Assembly: GCA_964016875.1 (NCBI GenBank)
Contig: OZ024733.1
Location: 2,771,484 to 2,835,483, forward strand
DNA from: Fallopia convolvulus
Lineage: Eukaryota > Streptophyta > Magnoliopsida > Caryophyllales > Polygonaceae
Direction: 5' to 3'
Length of the DNA stretch: 64,000 bases
Part shown: positions 56,166 through 64,000 of the stretch, piece by piece
Position numbering within the stretch: position 1 is the first letter of the stretch
How the letters are laid out: each line of letters begins with the position of its first letter
The notes under the pieces: model-generated
Seen by the model: the letters and a program-made list of their open reading frames with translations, nothing else
Told to the model about the DNA's origin: nothing
The model's database searches: none
Translations under genes and position numbers: made by a program

Positions 56166-57620
56166 TTCCGTGCGAATGGTCGCCTGTGTGGGAAATAAGA
56201 ATAAATCTCGATCGTTCATTCCAAAAAATCAACGTCCCTGATTAAACATTCATTAAAAAAAATAAAATACGGCATAGGCGAATTTTTCCCGTATTATTCG
56301 CGTATTTTTCAATAAAATACGACGCGGACGAATTTTTCCTGAATTATTCACGAATTTTTCGAAAAATACGTTTTTATAAGACGCGCCCAGTTTGTTCATC
56401 AGAAATAGCGATTTGTTCATCCATATTTACCAATTATTCATCAATACTAACTAATTTGTGCATTGAGTTTTTGATAACATTGTTCATTGATTTCAAACTT
56501 TTTTAATTTTTAAATTTATTTTTTAACCTTATTTATGTGTAGGAATACAATATTATGTAGTTTTTTTATGCACATATAATTAGTTTTGATATACTCATAT
56601 TTGTTCATTGATATACTCGTATTTGTTCATTGATATACCCCTATTTGTTCATTGATATACCCATGGTATGCCATTATTTGTTCATTAGTATACTTCTTTT
56701 TTGTTCATTGGTATACCATTATTTGTTCATTGATATACCCTATTTGTTCATGGATATACCCTTATTTGTTCATTGATATAACCTTATTTGTTCATTGATA
56801 TAACCTTATTTGTTCATTATTATACCCTTATTTGTGAATTGAAATAAACTTATGTTTTATGTGTCAAGGCTATCAACTTGTACATTTAGGCAATAAGCAA
56901 TGTTGATGAACAAATATGAACAAATTGATGAACAAATTGATGTTACTAATGAAGAAATATGCACAAACTGATGAACAAATATGCCAAAACAAATTGATGA
57001 ACAAATATCAACTTATTTAACTATGAACAAATTGATGTTATTAATGAACAAATATGCATATAGCAATGAACAAATTGAGGTTACCAGTGAACAAATATGC
57101 ATCTAGTAATGAACAACTATATGAAAAAGACAATGAACAAATATGCATAAACCAGTGAACAAACTAATGTTACTAATGAACAAATACGCACAAACCGATG
57201 AACAAATATGCACAAACCGATGAACATATATTTTCGTTTTTTTATGAACAAAATCACAATGTTAATGAACATATTGCATGTAATTTTGATACACATTTGT
57301 TCATTTTTTATGTACAAACAATAGATTTTTGATGCACAAGCAATAGTTTATTTATGCACAAAATCACAATTTTGATGAACAAAATCACAGTTTTGATGAA
57401 CAAATTCACATTATTGATGAACAAATCCACAATACTGATGAACAATCTGGGCGCGCGTCCTATTTCCGTTTTTTTCAAAAATACGCGAATAATTCGCCAA
57501 TAATTCGTCCGTGCCGATTTTTCCCCTTTTTAAGTGAAATGATCAGCGCCTTTGATTTTTCTTGATCCAACGGCTCCTGTTCTTTCTTATTTCGTACCTG
57601 GGCGCCCATTAGCACGTGTG
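56166..57620. mobile_element. Non-autonomous TIR transposon with a large inverted repeat array
   Basis: The outer ends mirror each other: GTGCGAATGGTCGCC at 56170 against GTGCTAATGGGCGCC (reverse strand, 57601-57615), both followed by a GAAATAAGAA stretch, a Lys-codon-like A-run and a TTATTCGCGTATTTTT block, then GACGCGC and CCCAG. The inner part is made of many TTTGTTCATTGATATA-type repeats in the left half (about 56580-56870) and their reverse complements (GATGAACAAAT type) in the right half (56890-57450). No transposase is present. The length and long TIRs suggest a MULE-like element; no target duplication could be fixed. Confidence 0.75.
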
Positions 57621-57639
57621 TTTTGTTTCTTTAATTGTG

Positions 57640-58693
57640 TTTTTTTTTATAGCATTTATTAGACGCTGCTCTGATTATGCCCGACGAGTCTGCTAAGCCT
57701 GGATCTATCTTTCGTCCCCCGGCCGAAGCCCCTAGCCGCCTTTCACTCCCTTGTGCTCCCGTCGTCTATAGCTTTGTAAGATTTCTTAATTTCTCTCTTC
57801 AATTGGAATTAGGTGATTTCTTAGGGTTTGAAATTAGGTAACTAGCTTTATGCCTAATTCGTTGAATTGAAATTGAATTGAATCAGTTGAAATTGAATTG
57901 AATCTTTATGCAATTAGTTGAATTTGTAAATTCTTTGATTTTTAATATATTTTATAACAAATCTCTGCTGTGCAAACGTGAATTCGGCCCGGATCCACAT
58001 TTATCCAGGCCGGATCAAGAACAAACACTAAATTCGGGCCAGCAAGGCTGTTCCTGTTCGGGTCGGGTCCGGATGTACCCGGACCTGGACAACCCGCAAG
58101 ACCCCGACGTAAATAGTTAAATGCCAACTATACATAAATTGTGTTGGACTGCCGAGATTGAGAGAATAAGATATTGCAGTAAACAATAGAGATAGGTCAG
58201 AAGGAGAGATTGAAAGGAAAAGAAGCGTCGATTGGAGGTCAGAAAAAAAAAATATCATCGAAAATCATAGGAAGTTTAATGAGATATAGGATATCGATAT
58301 CAAGGTATGATTATGAGTGATATCAACCGATATTGGTATTTCATGTACCAAACAATAGATTTTAAGATATATACTCCGTACTAAACACAAAATATGACTA
58401 AATCAATTCCCATGCCTAGATCCTATAATTTGTTTTGAAACAACATCAAATTATAGGACCCTATAATTTAATATTATTTGGAAGATAAAGATATTGTTTT
58501 ATAATCCTTTCGTTTCTTAAAACATATTCTTTTAACTCAATGCACACATGTTAAGGAGTAAATAGTTACCCCTACATTTAGAAAAATGTGTACTCTAACC
58601 TCCTCATATTAAGGCTAATTGACATGCTTGTTTTGTTATGTGAACCAAAGCATAATCGACAACATCTTAGGTTATTATATTAGTTGCAGGTGA
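57640..58693 (+). other. Probable 5' UTR and UTR intron of the F-box gene
   Basis: A pyrimidine- and C-rich leader at about 57660-57775 runs to a donor GTAAGATTTC (57776). An acceptor TTGCAG ends at 58686, 7 nt before the ATG at 58694. The presumed 911-bp intron holds an isolated GGGTCGGGTC-type fragment at about 57975-58110 and a perfect 12-bp inverted repeat (TCCTATAATTTG at 58421, its complement at 58447). This is inferred from splice-site form only. Confidence 0.45.
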
Positions 58694-60013
58694 ATGGCCG
58701 AAGGAAATAGACGCGACTCAGGTGGTCGAAGTAGAAAGAGGAGAAGCTGTATATTTTTGAATGAAGAATTGCAACAGGAGATACTGCTTCGTCTCCCCAT
58801 TAAATGTCTCACTAGGTTTAAATGCGTTTGTAAGACATGGCAGCTTATGCTCAATTCCGGTCGCTTCATTGAGCTGTATGGTCGACGCTCTAAGCATTCA
58901 TTAGAGCTGCATACGCTTCCTATTGTGCATCTCAGGAAGATGGTTCCGGGCCTGGCTGATGATACACCGAATTGTCCAGCTGTGGTTCGCGTGTGGGGGC
59001 CCTTGAGCAACGGTATCTACTGCTTAACCTCTTGTGAGGAATCGAAATGTAGAACGGGCTTCTCCCTTTTGACTCTCAAAATAGCCTTGCTTAACCCGGC
59101 TACCCATCACTACAAGTTTACAAATCCAATTCCTCGTAGATTTCATGCTCTACTGTCCACTATATCTTCCAAGCCCTGTAAACTTCACTTCGGTTTCGGG
59201 TATGTAGACGACATACAGAGAAAAGATTATAGAGTTGTTGTCCTTATCAATTACAATTTCAAGTACAATCATGAAGAAGGAGGCCCGCAACCCTCCTTTC
59301 TCGTCTTGGTCTACACCTACAGCGTACTAAGGGGAAGGGGCGTGTGGAAGAAAATTGTTGATTATGAAGCCGGGAGGAGAAGTGCTGGGTGGAGAAAGGC
59401 CCCAGAGGCATTTCGTATACAAGGAACAAGGATTTGGAGTATCTCCTATCCTGTACTGGTGTGCCCTCAAGGGTTCTTTGAGGGGTGTTACCATTGGATG
59501 GCTAATTGCGAGAACGATTTATGGCACATCTTGTCGTTTCGTTTTGCTGATCAATCATTTAAATTATTAGACGCACCACCCACTTATCAGGATTCTGCTA
59601 TAGATGAGCAACTCTCCCAGGGGGCTGGGGTTTTTGTGTTGCATGATTGTCTTGCTGCTGTTATTAACTTCTCTCATGTTGGCCCGACGTATCAGACCCT
59701 TAAGGTTGACGTTTGGATGATGATGGAATATGGCCTTGGAGAATCCTGGACTAGGATTTATACTATCAACCCTAATCTCGACGTTTTCTTAAGCAATATT
59801 TATGGTATACATTACCGAACTCTAAACAGCGGTGTTGGCGGCGGTGGCATTCTTATTGAAAGGCTCTTGTTTGAAGATAAATTTAAGCAACAGATGGTCT
59901 CTTTTGATGATGCCAGGCATCAAGTACTCAACACCCTTGGTGACTATGCAGACAAAGTGTGTTGGAATACTCCCGGAATTTCCACTTACATTGAGACCCT
60001 CGAAACCCTGTAA
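58694..60013 (+). CDS. F-box protein with F-box-associated (FBA-type) C-terminal region
   Basis: Single exon, 439 residues. After a basic start (MAEGNRRDSGGRSRKRRS) the F-box spans about residues 20-62: FLNEELQQEILLRLPIKCLT, RFKCVCKTWQLML. This binds SKP1/ASK and places the protein as substrate adaptor of an SCF ubiquitin ligase. The rest follows the plant F-box-associated pattern (LLTLKIALLNPATHHYKFTN, FGFGYVDDIQRKDYRVVVLI, VYTYSVLRGRGVWKKIVD, GFFEGCYHWMANCENDLWHI, ISFRFADQ-type). The likely next ATG downstream is inside the F-box, so the first ATG is chosen. The substrate cannot be told from sequence; this family is large and fast-changing in plants. The frame is intact, so I take it as a gene and not a pseudogene. 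Confidence 0.92.
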   Translation: MAEGNRRDSGGRSRKRRSCIFLNEELQQEILLRLPIKCLTRFKCVCKTWQLMLNSGRFIELYGRRSKHSLELHTLPIVHLRKMVPGLADDTPNCPAVVRVWGPLSNGIYCLTSCEESKCRTGFSLLTLKIALLNPATHHYKFTNPIPRRFHALLSTISSKPCKLHFGFGYVDDIQRKDYRVVVLINYNFKYNHEEGGPQPSFLVLVYTYSVLRGRGVWKKIVDYEAGRRSAGWRKAPEAFRIQGTRIWSISYPVLVCPQGFFEGCYHWMANCENDLWHILSFRFADQSFKLLDAPPTYQDSAIDEQLSQGAGVFVLHDCLAAVINFSHVGPTYQTLKVDVWMMMEYGLGESWTRIYTINPNLDVFLSNIYGIHYRTLNSGVGGGGILIERLLFEDKFKQQMVSFDDARHQVLNTLGDYADKVCWNTPGISTYIETLETL

Positions 60014-60822
60014 TTTCCCCTCTAATCCTACCTTAAATGTAGCTAGTTTACTCTTGATGTTTTTTTTTTGTACATGCACTTGGAATTTGTTTAATTCTCT
60101 ATTTATTTGTTTGAATAATTATTTTACGCATAAACTTTTGCTCCTGGAATTAGTCTAATTTCTGTATTTGGTTTGAACATTTGATCCCATTTTTTGCGAT
60201 GATGAATTAATTACATTTGCTCTGGGAATTACTTGGATTATACATTAAAGTTGAAACATGATTATAAGGCTACTTAAACATACACACAAAAAAATTAACA
60301 TAGCACATCCTGGTACAAATCGGCCAACAAATTAACATCCAAAAAATCAGTTCATGACCCTTGCAAGTCGATTAAGTGACAGGAAAATTCCATGAAATCC
60401 CTGACAATAATGCAAAGTGCATGTTTGTAAGCAAGCAAAACTGCACCCAACTCATTGGCAAGAAGTGGCCAATGTCCTACCAAAAGTTATCCTTTTTGAA
60501 AACTAATTCACACCCAAAGTTTGTTTCAGCATTCAACAAAATCAATCTGGAATTACATAGGCAAACTACATAACCAGTTTCAACCTTCAGCAGGCCAGTA
60601 GGAAAACTACAAAGCCAAATATCAAGCATTCACACGGCAAAATAAAACATTGGCTAGCTAGTGTTCAGATTCCAAGGTTGAATATTCTTATTTACATCAA
60701 TAATAAGTAGTTAGTCGTTAATAATGACCTGCCTCTTGGTCGAGCATCAGTTTTACTGCAACTAAGTCATAATCCTTCATAAACACCATTTACATTCAGG
60801 CAACAGCCAATGATTGGATGTT
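60014..60822. other. Convergent 3' intergenic region
   Basis: Lies between the 3' ends of the plus-strand F-box gene and the minus-strand YEATS gene and should hold both 3' UTRs and poly(A) sites. No other gene seen. Confidence 0.5.
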
Positions 60823-63643
60823 TCACTGGGGCAAGCCATCTGTTATGCTTAATCCCCTTCTGAGCATTGCAATATGAGCTTGTACCTGTTGTTATAGTAG
60901 CAGCTCATATCAAGTACAATAACTATGCTCTGGCAATCAAAGTAATATAGAAGAAGATGCATAAACTATATCAGAACAATCAAATCTTAGATGTAAGATA
61001 AGCAAACCAGGAATCACAAGCCCTTGTTTTATCAGAGACTCCAGCAGTTTTTTTTATTCGATTTATTTTGATGAGCCATACTGAGTTAGCTAATGATTTA
61101 TATGCATTAGGGCTGTCCAACGGGTCGACCCGACCCGACCCGTGACCCGACCCGCAACCCGTAAAACGGGTTACGGGTTTTACGGGTCGGGTTACGGGTT
61201 AACCCGTTTGACCCAGTCAAACGGGTCGAAAAGGGTCAAATTTGACCCTTTTCGACCCGTAAACCCGCAACCCGTAAAAATTGACCCTTTTCGACCCTTT
61301 TTGACCCATTTAACCCGTACACTTTTATTTCTTCCTTTTAATTACTATAAAAATATATTTTTATTTTTTTAATATTACGGGTCAACCCGTAACCCGACGG
61401 GTTGACCCGTAACCCGACCCGTAACCCGTAACCCGTAAACTAAAAAAAATCTGACCCGTAACCCGTAAATTTACGGGTGGGTCGGGTCGGATTACGGGTC
61501 AACCCACCCGTTGGACAGCCCTAATATGCATTCAAAAACATTTGTGTATTAGGACATAACTGAAAGGCATGAAAAAGTAAAGCCCTGGCCTGAGGAAATG
61601 ACAAAGAAATCACTTGTTTATATGTTCAACATATTGGATGGGAGTCACATGCTTAATGTGAAAATTCTAAATTGCCCATGAACTCAGAGGGGGCTACTCA
61701 TAATACAAAGTTAGAAGCACTCTGCCAATAACAAGGAGCAACACTCTCATATTTCACAGTCGCAATATGAAAAAAGATATATATGATAGTTGAGAAGAGA
61801 AAGGGAATAAATTTAGATGATACAGCTATCATAAATTGCTAACATTAAAGATCAAGATTAATGGGATCCATTTGAAAACTAAAAAAGCTATGCTAATCTG
61901 AATGATGGTTTAGCTGAAAACAAGCTTAACAAACGAGGTTGTTCTGTGATTTACTAATGAGGATTTTGTCCCCAACTGAAGCTGCATGTAGAAGAAGGAT
62001 CCTAAAGTAAACCTTTTTCTGAAGTCTGAACTGAACTCAAACTTTTGCAAGAGTCCATGCGGAAAAAGAATTAATTACTTTCATTGTTTAAATGAAAATG
62101 GAAAATCCGAGTAAGGTGAAAAACATTTTAACTGAAAGGATTAATTGGTCTAAAATTAAAAAGAAAGCAAGGGATATAATCTAAGAATATAGACAATACA
62201 GTAACAAGAACCTGTTGACGGGCTGCAGCAAGTTTCAAAAGCTCATCAGCCTCTGAGAAATTCTTGAACCACTGGCTCAATGGATGATCTTTGGTATGAC
62301 CTTTCTTTCGGCCATCGGAGTCCTGAGCTCCCACTGTATTTCGAAGGCAAGCATTCAGACTGTTTTCCAGATTAACTAAGAGTCTAAAGAAGACAGCAAG
62401 GGAGAATCATACCAAAGCTAGGCAACTGCAAACTGGCAGGCAAGCGAGGCACAATCACAGCAGGATGATTCTGTAAACGAGCAAACAAAGCTGCAGAGGG
62501 GCTAGGAAAAACTATCTCGTCATACGACTCCACAACCACAGGCTTTTTCGTTGTTTGTGGACCAGCCTCATCCGTAGGATACAATTTCAGATTGTGATGC
62601 CTGTGAAAAACAAAAAAAAAAAAAAGGCAGGGGAACACTCATTGATCCTTCCCAGAGGAAGTTCTTATACAAGAAAATGTATACCACACAAAATCTCCCA
62701 TTCTTTAGATCACTTTGTAGGAAGATATTCAGTATAAATAAGATTGCATTAAACCACTCATTCTCCATCTTTTGTTAGCAATTTAACGCTGACAAAAGTT
62801 TTATCCTTATTAAGACATTTATTAAAATGAGAAATGTCAAAAAGCTTCAGCTTACAAACATAAAAACACTAAGTATACATGAGAGATGTTTTGGATCTTA
62901 ATATTAACATGAATCTGGTGGATTATCAATATAATATGGTTAATTTATGGTTATATGCAAAGTGTTCTAAATTAGGTTCAATTTCGTGTAGATTACCAAA
63001 ATGAAAAATATTCAAACTACTTACAAGTCCAGCTGCTTATCACAGACATCGCTGTGGAAGTAAAGGGTAATGGCAATCTCAAATTCACCCCAACCACATT
63101 CAGTCAACTCAAAGGGGGAGGAATCCACAACTCTAATGTGGTTGTTGAAACTGGGATGTAAATGAAACACAACACGCTTAATCACGGCGCTCAGATCCTC
63201 ATTTGTTGCCCCACGGACATAAACAGTCCATTTGTGAGATTGAGACCTACATTATCCTCAAACAATCAGCCTCGCATTTCATCGAACAGATTGTGCGCAC
63301 AGAAATAGCAGAAAGCAAAAACACACAACGCCATCAACAATCAAAATCGGACTTACTCAGTGGCCTTTCGACCAAGCCAGAACGCCGCAGTTCCATAAAC
63401 AATTGGGACAGAAATCTCCACGTCCTTGATCTTCTCAGCTGAAACCTAAAAAACATTACCCAAAATAGGAATTAGGGTTCAATGTTTGAAGAAGAAATTA
63501 GCAAAGGGATTACGTGAAGATTCACGGATGACAACCGTCTCTGTGGATTTTTCGATTTTGACGCGTTGTAGAGGGGCACAAGAGACAAGTCCACCTGGTT
63601 GATCGTCCTCGTGTGTGTTGAGAGACGATGGTTGGGAGGCCAT
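60823..63643 (-). CDS. YAF9: YEATS-domain protein, YAF9/GAS41-like
   Basis: Six exons on the minus strand: 63514-63643, 63357-63438, 63025-63246, 62413-62600, 62212-62333 and 60823-60885. All have GT-AG introns and matching phases, giving 268 residues. An ATG three codons upstream (63652) is possible. The YEATS domain covers about residues 45-170: EKIKDVEISVPIVYGTAAFW, SHKWTVYVRGATNEDLS, GWGEFEIAITLYFHSDVCDK, LKLYPTDEAGPQTTKKPVVV and ESYDEIVFPSPSAALFARLQ. The C-terminal part (QWFKNFSEADELLKLAAARQ, VQAHIAMLRRGL) forms a coiled coil. YAF9 proteins read acylated histone lysines and sit in the SWR1 and NuA4 chromatin complexes, which deposit H2A.Z and acetylate H4/H2A. The last intron (1.3 kb) holds a hAT MITE. 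Confidence 0.95.
61108..61523. mobile_element. hAT-type MITE in the last YEATS intron
   Basis: Terminal inverted repeats TAGGGCTGTCCAACGGGT and its complement at the right end, flanked by an exact 8-bp target duplication ATATGCAT (61100-61107 and 61524-61531). Total 416 bp. The interior is built of GGGTTACGGGT/ACCCGTAACCC-like repeats in both directions. There is no coding capacity. Confidence 0.95.
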
Positions 63644-63821
63644 GTTTTTCATTGTTGTATAAGGCAAGGTGCCTCTAAACAATAATTCACAGCGTGTGAA
63701 TTTGTAGGCGCAGTTAGGCCAAAACAATTTTTTTTAACAAGTTTTATCCGTCTTACCTTGTACGACTACTATTCGATATTTTATACACACTAGTTGTATC
63801 CGTCGTACCATGTACGACTAC
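63644..63821 (-). promoter_or_regulatory. Upstream region of the YEATS gene
   Basis: Only about 180 bp separate the YEATS start codon from the next repeat element. It contains a direct repeat: TACCTTGTACGACTACT near 63755 and TACCATGTACGACTACT near 63805. No clear TATA box. Confidence 0.3.
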
Positions 63822-64000
63822 TAGAGGTGTCAAACGGGTCGATCAGGTCGGGTTCGGGTTCGGTTATTTCGGGTTCGGGTTGAGTCGGGTTCGGGTCGTA
63901 ACATGTCACCGGTTAAATCGGGTCGGGTCATTGCGGGTTGTCGGGCGGGTCCGGTCGACCTACAGGTCAAGAAAATTGATTTTTTTACAATTATTAAAAT
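63822..64000. mobile_element. Start of a second MITE-like element with GGGTCGGGT repeats
   Basis: Starts TAGAGGTGTCAAACGGGTC, similar to the terminal repeat of the MITE at 61108 (TAGGGCTGTCCAACGGGTC), followed by many GGGTTCGGGT-type units. It runs off the window, so its other end and target duplication are unseen. Confidence 0.5.

Noticed and set aside
56590..57450. Regularly spaced short repeats that look like a CRISPR array
   Set aside because: The repeats are degenerate, have no unique equal-length spacers, change orientation in the middle and lie between terminal inverted repeats in a plant genome.

Overview
The window looks like a gene-poor stretch of a eudicot plant nuclear genome. 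It holds introns with GT-AG borders, plant-type genes (a group IV B-box protein, a YEATS-domain protein, an F-box protein, a plastid-type aldolase pseudogene), and Ty3/gypsy retroelements of the Athila/Tat and chromovirus kinds, many nested in one another. I cannot name the species.

Layout. 1-9710 is a minus-strand, badly damaged chromovirus-like gag-pol (element A). It carries a 1.4-kb internal tandem duplication, a 487-bp TRIM (7422-7908) and, at its left, an inserted minus-strand Athila-like element (F: LTR, PBS and start of gag). 10550-11465 is a decayed aldolase gene. 12578-14165 (minus) is an intact five-exon B-box gene. 15674-21669 (minus) is element B, a second chromovirus whose integrase is a chimera of two lineages and which has its own 1.13-kb tandem duplication. 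It is broken at 21669 by element C, a plus-strand gag-only element with 4.46-kb LTRs (21670-36355). C's 3' LTR is itself invaded by a solo LTR (34712-36199) and by element D (36356-42881), a near-intact Athila-like gag-PR-RT-RH frame. D's 5' LTR contains a LINE ORF1 insertion (36793-38018). The chain stops at about 42882, where the missing halves of D, C and B should follow but do not.

42882-47430 is a patchwork of LTR-like debris and a decayed TRM/DUF4378-like gene fragment on the minus strand. Into this fragment element E (47431-54702) is inserted, an Athila-like element with RT, RNaseH and most of integrase deleted. 54703-58690 is mostly intergenic and includes a TIR transposon with a very large internal inverted repeat array (56166-57620). 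The right end is gene-bearing: an F-box gene (58694-60013, plus) and a six-exon YEATS gene (60823-63643, minus), with a hAT MITE in its last intron and the start of a related element at the edge.

Most unusual signal: the U3 regions of three different Athila-like LTRs (F, the solo LTR, D) each carry pairs of GC-rich palindromes about 100 bp upstream of a TATA-like box. The two palindromes of a pair are centred 22 bp apart, although the palindrome and spacer sequences differ between elements. The same paired motif recurs inside the gag-protease linker of element D. I know of no description of this arrangement.
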